Assembly (NCBI RefSeq): GCF_018598225.1
Contig: NZ_JAHESF010000039.1
Coordinates: 1 to 62,207 of the forward strand
DNA length: 62,207 nucleotides
Direction: 5' to 3'
Origin: Chryseosolibacter histidinae
Lineage (GTDB): Bacteria > Bacteroidota > Bacteroidia > Cytophagales > Cyclobacteriaceae
Positions within the stretch are counted from its first letter, which is position 1, and the number at the start of each line of letters is the position of its first letter. Shown piece after piece: positions 1 to 8,070 of the stretch. The notes under the pieces were generated by a model. That model was not told the origin of the DNA, ran no database searches, and saw nothing but the letters and a program-made list of their open reading frames with translations. The translations under genes were made by a program, and so were the position numbers.

Positions 1-204
1 GTGCACAACTACAACGGGCTGCTGTGCAAGATGAAAGACGCCGACGACCTGGCCGATAAAATGAAGCAGATAGCCGGTCTTGACAACGAGGCGCTGCAGC
101 AGTTTGGCCGCAACGGCAGACAAAAAATGGAAACAGAATACGACGAGTCTTTCGTTATAAACAAGTATGTTCAGGCCCTGAACCGGTTTAAAAAGGCATC
201 TTAA
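1..204 (+). CDS. Glycosyltransferase, GT4-like C-terminus (5' partial)
   Basis: Only the last 67 codons lie in the window; the reading frame is open to the left edge, so the GTG at the first base need not be the start. The segment NGLLCKMKDADDLADKM matches the usual C-terminal part of GT4 (GT-B fold) glycosyltransferases, where NGLLV is followed by an acidic residue and an L-A-x-x-I/M helix that helps bind the nucleotide-sugar donor. The tail (KMETEYDESFVINKYVQAL) is the typical closing helix. It is followed by a strong terminator, so this gene ends its own transcript. It fits the polysaccharide theme of the region. The substrate cannot be told. Confidence 0.75.
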   Translation: MHNYNGLLCKMKDADDLADKMKQIAGLDNEALQQFGRNGRQKMETEYDESFVINKYVQALNRFKKAS

Positions 205-230
205 CGTGCGGTGGATGTGTAGTGAATGAT

Positions 231-264
231 AAAACGCTCCTATCTTTGGAGCGTTTTTCTTTTT
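231..264 (+). terminator. Rho-independent terminator
   Basis: A perfect 10-bp stem (AAAACGCTCC at 231-240 pairing with GGAGCGTTTT at 248-257), a 7-nt loop and a following T-rich run. It lies 27 bases after the glycosyltransferase stop and just before the next gene, and separates the two transcripts. Confidence 0.85.
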
Positions 265-278
265 AGCTATTGGATCGA

Positions 279-1157
279 ATGAAACTGACCATCACCGGAT
301 ACTCGACGGCATTGTTCTCCACCTGGTATTTCATTGAAGAGCTCGGGCTGCTTTTTGACGCGGGCGATGGCGTGACGTCGTCTCTGCTTCAGAAGTCCAG
401 AAAGATCGAGCATGTATTTGTTTCTCACGCAGACCGGGATCATCTCACGGGATTGCTGCAGCTGAACCAGCTCAACGCCAGGGAAGGTCTTCCGAAAATA
501 TTTTTTCCTTTCAACTGCGGCTCTTTTCCCGCCATAGAACAATTCTCTAAAAAGTTCGACCCGCATGTGAGCGGCACCCTGTGGAGCGCCATCAAAGGCA
601 ATGAGCAGATCCAGATCAGGGATAATGTCTATGTGCATGCGCTGAGGAATGGCCATGTGCGATCCGATCAAAACATTTTCAAAAGTTTCGGCTACCGGGT
701 AGTGCAGACCAGGAACAAACTGAAACCGGAGTTTGCGGATGTACCCCAGCAAAAAATAAAATCGCTGATGGACGAGATCGGAAGGCAGAAGATGACAGAG
801 GTGATCAAGACCAATGTGCTGACCTACTCAGGCGATACACCGGTGGATGACTTCGCGCAATGGGACAATACCGAGATCCTGATCCATGAAGCCACGTTCC
901 TGGACAAGGAAGAGAACAAGAACCTGGATCCTTATCGCAACAAGCACAGCAACCTGGAGGAGGTGATGGCGCTGGTGTCGGGACTCAACATCGGCAAGCT
1001 GATCCTCGGACATTTTTCGTCGCGGTATTCACATGAGCAGATCGATGACAGGATCCGGACCTTGTGCAAACAACACCAAATAAAAATACCGGTGTACAGG
1101 GTGCTTCCCGGGCAGGTGCATAAAGATATCCTGAACGAAGAGCCTGTGAATGCGTGA
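279..1157 (+). CDS. RNase Z-like MBL-fold metallo-hydrolase
   Basis: 292 residues from the ATG at 279; an in-frame TTG nine bases upstream sits at the terminator edge and is less likely. The metallo-beta-lactamase signature is SHADRDH at residues 49-55. Later ligand motifs are YSGDTPVDD (Asp), LIHEATF and LGHFSSRY (last His). The HFSSRY ending is characteristic of RNase Z and its relatives, which are cytoplasmic zinc phosphodiesterases that trim tRNA 3' ends. The short N-terminus and FSTWYFIEE sequence differ from classical RNase Z, so it may be a paralogue with another substrate. It stands alone between a terminator and a 376-bp spacer. Fold is sure; substrate is not. Confidence 0.8.
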   Translation: MKLTITGYSTALFSTWYFIEELGLLFDAGDGVTSSLLQKSRKIEHVFVSHADRDHLTGLLQLNQLNAREGLPKIFFPFNCGSFPAIEQFSKKFDPHVSGTLWSAIKGNEQIQIRDNVYVHALRNGHVRSDQNIFKSFGYRVVQTRNKLKPEFADVPQQKIKSLMDEIGRQKMTEVIKTNVLTYSGDTPVDDFAQWDNTEILIHEATFLDKEENKNLDPYRNKHSNLEEVMALVSGLNIGKLILGHFSSRYSHEQIDDRIRTLCKQHQIKIPVYRVLPGQVHKDILNEEPVNA

Positions 1158-1533
1158 GTTCTAAATGGTATTAGTCCCATGGCGCCCAGATAGTGATCTG
1201 TGCGATGCATGTTCATGTCGCATCATACCGACATCATGATCGGGCAAGTGCAGGATGTGCCAGAAAAGCTCTGCCTCGATCCGGATTACCTGTGGCACAT
1301 GAATGCCAAACACACAATATCTATGGGCTTCACCCATGGATATTGACATGAAGCCCTTTCAGGGATTCACGCTAAGGTCTCACCTCCTTTGATTCATAAG
1401 TAATGCTGCTTCGCGAGCAAGTTCATTCTCTTTCAATACCTCGTTTGTGATGGAATAACTGATTATTGGTGACATTCATCATTTGCCGGCGGCTGTACAC
1501 CTTCTAATTTTTGGGTCTCAACGCGGCACGGTT
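1158..1533. other. 376-bp spacer, no supported gene
   Basis: I see no convincing coding region. It holds small hairpins: CCCTTTCAGGG near 1355-1365 and ATGGGCTTCACCCAT near 1322-1336. A His-rich minus-strand frame (1161-1349) was considered and rejected. CACCTCCTTT at 1381-1390 resembles the 3' end of 16S rRNA but no rRNA precedes it. The promoter of the SDR/sulfur-carrier trio should lie in the right half; I could not pick out a convincing -33/-7 pair. Confidence 0.5.
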
Positions 1534-2940
1534 ATGCAAGAAGAAATTTATGATCAAATCTGGAAGCTCTCCCCGTTTGTCAATATACCTGACGCTTACA
1601 CAGCGCTTAAAAAATGTACATCACAGCTGATCAGCTTATACCACGAGCAAGGCCGTATCCTGGATGATCCGTTCGAGCCTGTCCGGCACAGAACGCTGGC
1701 TCTTCCCATGGACCCGATCGAAGACATGCTGCGCGATTCCACGTGCGTGGTTACCGGCGGTTTGGGATGTGTGGGCTCGAGGCTCGTGAATGAATTGCTC
1801 CGGTTCAATGTGCGCCGGATCGTCATTCTCGACATCCATGACCCGCAGCAGCTCATTTGCTGTCCTGACAGGCTCATTCATTTTCATTGTGATGTAGCCA
1901 ACCTGCCTTTGCTGGAAAAGATCTTCAGGTTCTACAGACCGGATTATGTTTTCCATACCGCCGGTCAGCGCGACCCGGGCCTGGCAGAAGTTCAGGTGGC
2001 AGACACCCTGCGCACCAACATCATCGGCACATTTAATATAGTCAGCGCCTGCGAGGCCACAGGAATCAAACAATGCGTGCTGGCATCCACCGGCAAAGCG
2101 AGCCGGTACTTTACAGAAGAAGTTTACGCAGCTTCGAAAAAGATCTGTGAATATATTTTCGATACCACGGCGAAGACCAGCTCCGTGCGCTACAGCATGG
2201 TTCGTTTCACCCATATTCTCGACAACAGCATCATGAACCAGCAGCTGGCCTATGAGAGCCGTCATGAGCCGTTTATTTCATTGCATTGCCCTGCAAAATA
2301 TGTTACGGCCCAGAACGCGGCAGAAGCGGCTTACCTGCTGCTGAATGCGCTGACGTTTTCAGAAAAGGGGCAATGCAAGTTTTTGATCGTTAAAAATCTT
2401 GCCTGGCCGGTTGAGTCGCTTGAAGTAGCCCTGTATCATCTGAAACAAAGCGGACGGTCTGTACCGATCGTGTTCAAGGGGAATCCCAAAGGTTATTCGG
2501 AGCAGTTCTTCAGAGGACAATTGAACTGGGCCAAACCCGATGAACTCAACCTGCTGCTGAATGTTTATGAGCACCGGTTCAGCACGATCAGCCCATCGCG
2601 CGACATGATCATATCTTCCATCGTGTCGCCGGATCCGCGCCGCTTGAATGACCTCATGAACAACCTGCGCGTCGCCATCGGAGACCATGCCTGCAGAGAA
2701 GTGCTGGTCAATGGACTGCAGAAGATCGTGGAGGATACGCTTACCAGGGTGCCGGAAGAAGATACCCTGAACATACTGCACTGGGGCCTGGAGAAAGAGT
2801 TCCTGAACGGCAACTCCCGCGCGGATTTCAATTCGATCACCTCGCTGATGTTCAATTCTTTAAAAAGTGTCACACGCCACCAGGAGGAGGATCACCTGTG
2901 GGGCGGCGAATTGCTCGCAAGCGGTTATCGTGCACCTTAG
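1534..2940 (+). CDS. CapD-like NAD-dependent SDR with long C-terminal extension
   Basis: 468 residues from the ATG at 1534; an upstream TTG at 1483 in the same frame gives a poor N-terminus. A nucleotide-binding motif TGGLGCVG lies at residues 74-81, preceded by about 70 residues without recognised domain. The stretch LASTGKASRYFTEEVYAASK resembles the STDKA...S/TK catalytic region of UDP-GlcNAc 4,6-dehydratases of the CapD/FlaA1 type (YxxxK is YAASK). From about residue 300 there is a C-terminal part I do not recognise. It is followed 23 bp later by a sulfur-carrier gene and an E1-like gene, suggesting one transcript. Inference: it modifies a nucleotide sugar or related substrate that may receive sulfur. 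Confidence 0.7.
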   Translation: MQEEIYDQIWKLSPFVNIPDAYTALKKCTSQLISLYHEQGRILDDPFEPVRHRTLALPMDPIEDMLRDSTCVVTGGLGCVGSRLVNELLRFNVRRIVILDIHDPQQLICCPDRLIHFHCDVANLPLLEKIFRFYRPDYVFHTAGQRDPGLAEVQVADTLRTNIIGTFNIVSACEATGIKQCVLASTGKASRYFTEEVYAASKKICEYIFDTTAKTSSVRYSMVRFTHILDNSIMNQQLAYESRHEPFISLHCPAKYVTAQNAAEAAYLLLNALTFSEKGQCKFLIVKNLAWPVESLEVALYHLKQSGRSVPIVFKGNPKGYSEQFFRGQLNWAKPDELNLLLNVYEHRFSTISPSRDMIISSIVSPDPRRLNDLMNNLRVAIGDHACREVLVNGLQKIVEDTLTRVPEEDTLNILHWGLEKEFLNGNSRADFNSITSLMFNSLKSVTRHQEEDHLWGGELLASGYRAP

Positions 2941-2963
2941 CAATACATTAAACTATAGATAAA

Positions 2964-3236
2964 ATGGCTACTGTAATTATTCCCGCGGCCCTGCGCAAGT
3001 ATACCAACCAGAACGACAGGCTCGTGATCTATGCGCACAATGTGAGCGGTGTGATCGCCGAGCTGGCATCCTGCTATCCCGGCATCAGGCCGCATTTGAT
3101 CAGCGTCGACGGAAAGACGCCCGCGTTCATCAGCATCTTTGTTGATAACCATGATGTGCGATACCTGCAGAAGAATGAAACGCTGGTAAACGATGGATCG
3201 GTGGTATGCATTGTACCAGCCATAGCCGGGGGATGA
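2964..3236 (+). CDS. MoaD/ThiS-family ubiquitin-like sulfur carrier
   Basis: 90 residues ending in VPAIAGG. A C-terminal Gly-Gly at the very end is the hallmark of MoaD/ThiS carriers, which are adenylated by an E1-like enzyme and converted to a thiocarboxylate. The length and the NDGSVVCIVPAIAGG ending fit MoaD (typical MoaD ends ...PPVAGG). The stop codon overlaps the start of the E1-like gene (ATGA), so the two are translationally coupled. No MoaA, MoaC, MoaE or Thi genes are seen next to it, which argues for a role other than housekeeping molybdopterin or thiamine synthesis, although the carrier could still serve those. Confidence 0.88.
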   Translation: MATVIIPAALRKYTNQNDRLVIYAHNVSGVIAELASCYPGIRPHLISVDGKTPAFISIFVDNHDVRYLQKNETLVNDGSVVCIVPAIAGG

Positions 3237-4399
3237 TTATGGTACAGCAAACATTCACACTAGACCGGGAAGAGCTTGCGCGTTACAGCAGGCATATCAT
3301 CATTCCGGAGTTCGGCATGGAAGCACAATTGAAGCTGAAAGCTTCCAGGGTACTGGTGATCGGATGCGGCGGGCTGGGAAGTCCGCTGTTGTACTACCTG
3401 GCAGCCGCGGGCGTAGGCACGATCGGCATCGTGGATTTCGACGTCGTTGATGAAAGTAACCTGCAGCGGCAGATCCTGTTCAGCACCGAAGACGTAGGCA
3501 AAAGTAAAGCTGAAGTTGCCCGGCGGAAGCTCTCATTGCTCAATCCCTACATTCAGCTGGTAGCCCACCCGGTACAACTTTCAACTGCCAATGCCATGAC
3601 CCTTTTGGGCGATTATGATGTGATCGCGGATGGCACGGATAATTTTGCAACCCGGTACCTGGTGAATGACGCCTGTGTGCTGCGGGGCAAACCAAACGTG
3701 TATGCATCCATTTTCCAATTCGAAGGGCAGGTGTCTGTTTTTAACCACCTGGACGAAAATGGAGAACGCGGACCCAATTACCGCGATCTGTTTGCGGAGC
3801 CACCACCGCCCGGCCTGGTGCCGAGTTGCGCTGCCGGGGGCGTGCTGGGCGTTCTGCCCGGCATCATTGGCAGCTTGCAGGCATTAGAAGTGATCAAGAT
3901 CATTACGGGCACCGGCAAACCGCTCAGTGGCCGCCTGTTTACTTTCGATGCCCTCACGTTTGAGACGAGAACGTTTGAGGTGAAACGCGACCGCGCCAAT
4001 CCGCTGAACGGCGAGCATCCAACGCAAAATGCGCTGGTGAATTACGATGTGTTTTGCAACGGTGCTGCGGCAGCGAATGATATCCGGGAGATCTCGGTGC
4101 ACGAGCTGGCGGCATGGCGGCTGCAAGGGGAGGACTTTCAGCTTATCGATGTGCGTGAACCCCACGAGTTCAACATTGTGAACCTGGGTGCGCAGCTTAT
4201 CCCGGTGCAAAATATTTTGGAACATGCCGACAAGATCGACCGCTCGAAAAAAGTTGTGCTGCATTGTAAGTCGGGTGGCAGAAGCGCGAAGGCAGTGAGC
4301 ACGTTGCAAAACCAGCTGGGCTTCACCAACCTGTATAACCTGAAAGGCGGCATCCTGGCTTACGCGAATGAGATCGATCCGTCGCTACCTAAGTATTAA
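3233..4399 (+). CDS. MoeB/ThiF-family adenylyltransferase with C-terminal rhodanese domain
   Basis: 388 residues from the ATG at 3233, which overlaps the sulfur-carrier stop; an alternative ATG is six bases on. The N-terminal E1-like domain has the ATP-binding motif VIGCGGLGSPLLYYL, the Asp/Arg segment DESNLQRQILF and the Cys motif PSCAAGGVLG. The C-terminal rhodanese domain starts near FQLIDVREPHEF and has the persulfide loop HCKSGGRS. Known role of the family: adenylate the carrier C-terminus and pass sulfur from the rhodanese Cys. Odd point: the place where E. coli MoeB has a zinc-binding Cys pair reads GPNYRDLF, so that pair is absent. The gene ends the trio and is followed by a repeat-rich spacer. 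Confidence 0.9.
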   Translation: MIMVQQTFTLDREELARYSRHIIIPEFGMEAQLKLKASRVLVIGCGGLGSPLLYYLAAAGVGTIGIVDFDVVDESNLQRQILFSTEDVGKSKAEVARRKLSLLNPYIQLVAHPVQLSTANAMTLLGDYDVIADGTDNFATRYLVNDACVLRGKPNVYASIFQFEGQVSVFNHLDENGERGPNYRDLFAEPPPPGLVPSCAAGGVLGVLPGIIGSLQALEVIKIITGTGKPLSGRLFTFDALTFETRTFEVKRDRANPLNGEHPTQNALVNYDVFCNGAAAANDIREISVHELAAWRLQGEDFQLIDVREPHEFNIVNLGAQLIPVQNILEHADKIDRSKKVVLHCKSGGRSAKAVSTLQNQLGFTNLYNLKGGILAYANEIDPSLPKY

Positions 4400-4572
4400 G
4401 TACGAGGTACGAAATACGAGGTACGATGAATGCAGCTCGGGTGATTGTATCTCGTACCTCGTCCTTTGTACCGCACCAAGATGTTGGTGAAGAACACCAA
4501 CATCGGCGGCGGGTACGATGAATGCAGATCGGGGTGTACCTCGTACCTCGTCCTTCGTACCTATAACGTGCC
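4400..4572. repeat. Word-repeat spacer (GTACGAGGTACGA family)
   Basis: Starts at the stop codon of the E1-like gene. The words TACGAGGTACGA and ATACGAGGTACGA occur in the left part, and their reverse complements (TCGTACCTCGT) occur twice on the right, so the block can fold on itself. GATGAATGCAG also occurs twice. Inside is a perfect 10-bp hairpin (4480-4504). A second copy of the word family follows the next gene. Confidence 0.8.
4480..4504. repeat. Perfect 10-bp hairpin, GATGTTGGTG type
   Basis: GATGTTGGTG, a 5-nt loop AAGAA, then CACCAACATC. It is nested in the TACGAGG repeat block. A related palindrome (GTTGTTGGTG...CACCAACAAC) sits at 54341-54379, and the flanks share CGGCGG/CCGCC, so both look like members of one dispersed palindromic family. 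Confidence 0.7.
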
Positions 4573-4632
4573 GGATATGATCAAAGTCTTCAGACTTGAC
4601 TACCGTACCAACACACTATTAAATAACCCCAC

Positions 4633-7008
4633 ATGAAAAAGATCACCACTTCACTGGTTTGCATGATGCTGTTCTTCACCGTCTGCTGCCATGTATGCGC
4701 ACAGCCTTTGCGGATCATGCCCTTGGGAAACTCCATAACACAATCTGAATATACGCACTTAAGCTACCGGTACTATTTGTGGCAAAAACTGAAAGCAGCC
4801 AATGTCAACTTTGATTTCGTTGGAAGCATGAATACGAACTACCTGGGTTCGCCCGTCTATCCCGATCCCAGCTTTGACCGCGACCATGAGGGCCACTGGC
4901 TTTATCGTGCCGACTCGCTGCTGCTGGGCTTGCCGCAGTGGTTGACGGGATATGTGCCAGACGTAGTGCTGATGCATGCGGGCACAAATGACGTATTGCA
5001 GAATCAGACCACCGCCAGTACCGTGCAGGAGCTTAAAAGTATTATTGATGTGATCCGTGCCCGTAATCCCAACGTCACCATTCTTCTGGCAAAGCTTATC
5101 GGCACCACAAGGAGCGCTAACACGGGCATCATTGCACTGAATAACCAGATGGATGGCATCGCCGCTGAAAAGAGCACAGGCGCGTCTCGGGTGATTGTGG
5201 TAGATCAGTACACGGGGTTTAACCCTGTCACAGACACCCAGGAAGGGATCCATCCGAATGCCATTGGAGAGGAGAAGATGGCGCAAAAATGGTTCGAAGC
5301 GATCACCCAATTGCTGATGCCGGGCAGTGGCACCGGACTTCGTGCCGAGTATTTTAACAATGTCACCCTTGCAGCGCCCGTTGTTACAACCCGTGTCGAT
5401 GCGCAGATAAATTTTGACTGGGGTACGGGCTCGCCCGGTGCGGGCATCAATGAGAACAATTATTCCGCACGGTGGACAGGCCAGGTGGAGTCACCCATCA
5501 CTGGTAACGTGATCTTCAGCACGGTTTCAGATGATGGTGTCAGGCTTTGGGTGAACGATGTGCAGGTCATTGACAACTGGACTACGCATGCTCCTACGGC
5601 CAACAACAGCATACCCATAGCGTTAACGGCAGGCCTGAAGTATAACATCCGCATGGAGTTCTTCGAAAACGCTGGCGGTGCCGTGGCGCGGTTGCTGTGG
5701 AGCTATACCGGGCAAAGCCAGCAACCTGTTCCGCAAGCCAGGTTATTTCCTGCTGCCGGTCCTGTCGATCCGGGTGGCAGCGGCACGGGACTTCGCGCTG
5801 ATTACTTTAACAATATCAATCTCGTAGCGCCGGTGATTTTAAGTCGTACCGACGCCCAGGTGAATTTCGATTGGGGCACGGGCTCGCCGGGTGCGGGCAT
5901 CAATGCGGATAGCTACTCCGTGCGATGGACTGGGCAGGTGGAGTCACCCGTCACCGGCAATGTGATCTTCAGCACCGTGTCAGACGATGGTGTAAGGCTT
6001 TGGATCAACGATGTTCAGGTGATCAACAACTGGACTACGCATGCCCCCACGGCGAACAACAGTACACCCATGGCGTTGACGGCAGGCACGAAGTACAACG
6101 TTCGAATGGAGTTCTTCGAGAATACCATTGGTGCGGTGGCGCGGTTGCTGTGGAGTTATACGGGACAAAGTCAGCAGCCCATTCCGCAGAACCGGTTGTA
6201 TCCTGCGGCCGGTCCCGTTGATCCGGGAGGCAGTGGCACAGGCCTTCGCGCTGAGTACTTCAACAACATCAGCCTTGTAGCACCGATGGTTGTAACCCGT
6301 ACTGATCCGCAGGTAAATTTCGACTGGGGCACGGGCTCGCCGGCATCAGGCATCAATGCGGATAACTATTCCGTTCGATGGACCGGGCAGGTGGAGTCGC
6401 CCGTAACAGGGCCAGTGATCTTCAGCACCTTTTCCGATGATGGAGTCAGGCTGTGGGTAAACGATGTGCAGCTGATCAACAACTGGGGCATTCATGCGCC
6501 CACCTTAGACAACAGCACGCCTGTGTCATTGGTAGCCAACATGAAGTATAACCTTCGGATGGAATTTTTTGAGAATGCTATCGGTGCAGTAGCGCGGCTG
6601 CTGTGGAGCTACACGGGACAAAGTCAGCAGGCCATTCCGCAGAGCCGATTATATACTACGCAGTCCATGGCCTTCGCGAGGTCTTTCGCTGCGGACGATG
6701 ACGCTGATAGCCTGCTTCGCGAGAACAGGCAACGGGATGCGATGCTCCACCGGGAGTTCTCATGCTATCCCAACCCGCTGCGCCAGGGAGACCTGCATGT
6801 TGTGGTCACGTCAGCCGAGATTACACTTTGTAAAATTGCGATCTATGCTTCTGACGCGCGGTTACTGGCAGAGCGATGTTTCTATCTGGCCAAGGGCAAC
6901 AACGACCTTGTGATACCGCTGTCTGACCTTTCCGAGGGACTCAATCTTGTGGTGTTACACCGCGACGACATGACACCGGTTTCCCGAAGGGTGATGGTTG
7001 GCCGGTAA
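4633..7008 (+). CDS. Secreted SGNH/GDSL hydrolase with three PA14 domains and T9SS sorting domain
   Basis: 791 residues with a signal peptide (cleavage near CHVCAQ). SGNH blocks: GNSIT at 32-36 (nucleophile Ser), MHAGTNDV (Asn block) and EGIHPN (Asp/His block). Three PA14 modules follow at about residues 233-378, 384-529 and 535-680, each opening TGLRAEYFNN or TGLRADYFNN and closing LLWSYTGQSQQ. The last about 85 residues (CYPNPLRQGDL... to VMVGR) look like a type A T9SS C-terminal sorting domain, so the protein is probably exported and surface-attached. SGNH hydrolases are often carbohydrate esterases and PA14 domains often bind glycans; a role in de-esterifying a surface glycan is inferred. 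It sits just upstream of the export genes, between two copies of the same spacer repeat. Confidence 0.88.
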   Translation: MKKITTSLVCMMLFFTVCCHVCAQPLRIMPLGNSITQSEYTHLSYRYYLWQKLKAANVNFDFVGSMNTNYLGSPVYPDPSFDRDHEGHWLYRADSLLLGLPQWLTGYVPDVVLMHAGTNDVLQNQTTASTVQELKSIIDVIRARNPNVTILLAKLIGTTRSANTGIIALNNQMDGIAAEKSTGASRVIVVDQYTGFNPVTDTQEGIHPNAIGEEKMAQKWFEAITQLLMPGSGTGLRAEYFNNVTLAAPVVTTRVDAQINFDWGTGSPGAGINENNYSARWTGQVESPITGNVIFSTVSDDGVRLWVNDVQVIDNWTTHAPTANNSIPIALTAGLKYNIRMEFFENAGGAVARLLWSYTGQSQQPVPQARLFPAAGPVDPGGSGTGLRADYFNNINLVAPVILSRTDAQVNFDWGTGSPGAGINADSYSVRWTGQVESPVTGNVIFSTVSDDGVRLWINDVQVINNWTTHAPTANNSTPMALTAGTKYNVRMEFFENTIGAVARLLWSYTGQSQQPIPQNRLYPAAGPVDPGGSGTGLRAEYFNNISLVAPMVVTRTDPQVNFDWGTGSPASGINADNYSVRWTGQVESPVTGPVIFSTFSDDGVRLWVNDVQLINNWGIHAPTLDNSTPVSLVANMKYNLRMEFFENAIGAVARLLWSYTGQSQQAIPQSRLYTTQSMAFARSFAADDDADSLLRENRQRDAMLHREFSCYPNPLRQGDLHVVVTSAEITLCKIAIYASDARLLAERCFYLAKGNNDLVIPLSDLSEGLNLVVLHRDDMTPVSRRVMVGR
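5321..6659 (+). repeat. Three tandem 453-bp units encoding PA14 domains
   Basis: Units begin near 5321, 5774 and 6227, so the period is 453 bp (151 codons). Long stretches are nearly identical at the DNA level, for example around GTGGAGTCACCC and GGGCACGGGCTCGCC. High DNA identity between units suggests recent duplication or ongoing conversion, and such a block can gain or lose units by recombination. Confidence 0.85.
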
Positions 7009-7078
7009 TGGAGGTACGAGGTACGAAATACGAGGTACGATGGCCCGATCCGCATTCATCGTACTTCATACCTATCCC
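7009..7078. repeat. Second copy of the GTACGAGGTACGA spacer repeat
   Basis: Directly after the PA14 gene stop: GGTACGAGGTACGAAATACG followed by a partial inverted copy (ATCGTACTTCATACC). It matches the block after the E1-like gene. The rest of the spacer up to 7259 shows no gene. Confidence 0.75.
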
Positions 7079-7259
7079 CGAATGGCTGGCGCAAAGTCTT
7101 AAGGCGGCGTGTGGGGAATGTGTGTGACTTGTGCCCATAACAATGGCAGTCTTCTGACTGCAGTACCAGATGATTCTTGTTTGAGCAGCCGATGATTTCG
7201 GTCATTGAGCAGCGGGGTAGGGGGTACCTACCTTTTCGGCGGATTTAAATGCGATCATA

Positions 7260-8042
7260 ATGGTATTATTTACCCGCTTCCAGGTAATTCTGGTAATGGT
7301 TTTTCTTTCATCATGCTACCACAACAGAAACCTCGTTTACCTTCAGCGGGGCGGATTCTCGAAAGATTCCCTCACCAGGATCACCAACACCAGCCAGATC
7401 TACAGGCTTCAGGTCAACGATGTACTCTCCGTAAAAGTGAAGAGCGCTACCGATAATGAGAGTGCCGACATCTTCAATGTTACCAGCGAATACATGGCAA
7501 CGATCTCCAATCCCGGAAACTTGTACGTTGAGGGATATTCCATAGACCGCTATGGCAAGATCATCCTTCCGGTGATCGGAGAGCTGACCGTGCAGGGACT
7601 GACGCTGGAGGAGACAAGGGAGCTCATTCAGGCGGAAGCTAACAAATATCTGAACAAGGCAACCGTGCTGGTAAAGCTCGTCAGCTTCAAGATCACGGTG
7701 CTGGGTGAGGTCAAGAACCCGGGATATCATTATGTGTACAACAACCAGATCTCTATCCTTGAAGCACTGGGGCTCGCCGGAGACCTGACCCAGTTTGGAA
7801 ACAGGACCAACATCAAGCTGATCCGGCCGACCGCCACAGGCACGGCTGTCACGGTGGTGGATCTTACGGATCCCCATCTTTTGGGTTCTCCGTTTTTCTT
7901 TCTGATGCCCAATGACGTTTTATATATAGAGCCGCTGCGCGCCCGCACGGGGCGAACTAACCTGGAGGTCTGGAGTGTGATATTCTCTGCGGCAACCACC
8001 GCCATCCTGGTGCTCGGATACCTTGACACAAGAGGGAGATAG
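7260..8042 (+). CDS. Polysaccharide export outer-membrane lipoprotein (Wza-like)
   Basis: 260 residues. A short hydrophobic N-terminus leads to the lipobox LSSC with Cys at residue 19, so it is a lipoprotein. The poly-export domain begins at IYRLQVNDVLSVKVK, and an SLBB-like segment follows (TVLGEVKNPGYHYV, then ILEALGLAGDLTQFG). A C-terminal hydrophobic helix (about 235-255, SVIFSAATTAILVLGY) is usual for Bacteroidota members. The protein should form the outer-membrane exit channel for the exopolysaccharide with the Wzc-like protein encoded next. The 28-bp gap to that gene indicates one transcript. The start could also be a little further in (MVFLSSC), but the lipobox is kept either way. Confidence 0.9.
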   Translation: MVLFTRFQVILVMVFLSSCYHNRNLVYLQRGGFSKDSLTRITNTSQIYRLQVNDVLSVKVKSATDNESADIFNVTSEYMATISNPGNLYVEGYSIDRYGKIILPVIGELTVQGLTLEETRELIQAEANKYLNKATVLVKLVSFKITVLGEVKNPGYHYVYNNQISILEALGLAGDLTQFGNRTNIKLIRPTATGTAVTVVDLTDPHLLGSPFFFLMPNDVLYIEPLRARTGRTNLEVWSVIFSAATTAILVLGYLDTRGR

Positions 8043-8070
8043 GAATTGAGTAAATGATGAAAAGTTGTCT

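Noticed and set aside
267-752. 161-codon minus-strand frame opposite the metallo-hydrolase
   Set aside because: The plus strand encodes a clear MBL-fold protein; the antisense frame has no recognisable motifs.
1161-1349. His-rich minus-strand frame with FWHILHLPDHDVGMM, slightly like a multicopper-oxidase C-terminus
   Set aside because: Only 62 codons, no upstream domain in any frame, motif spacing off by one residue and no recognisable start context. At best a decayed fragment.
1381-1390. CACCTCCTTT, like the 3' end of 16S rRNA (or a strong SD on the minus strand)
   Set aside because: No 16S sequence precedes it, and the minus-strand frame after it is only a few codons long.
1636-2265. 209-codon minus-strand frame inside the SDR gene
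   Set aside because: Antisense shadow of a gene with an intact Rossmann motif on the plus strand.
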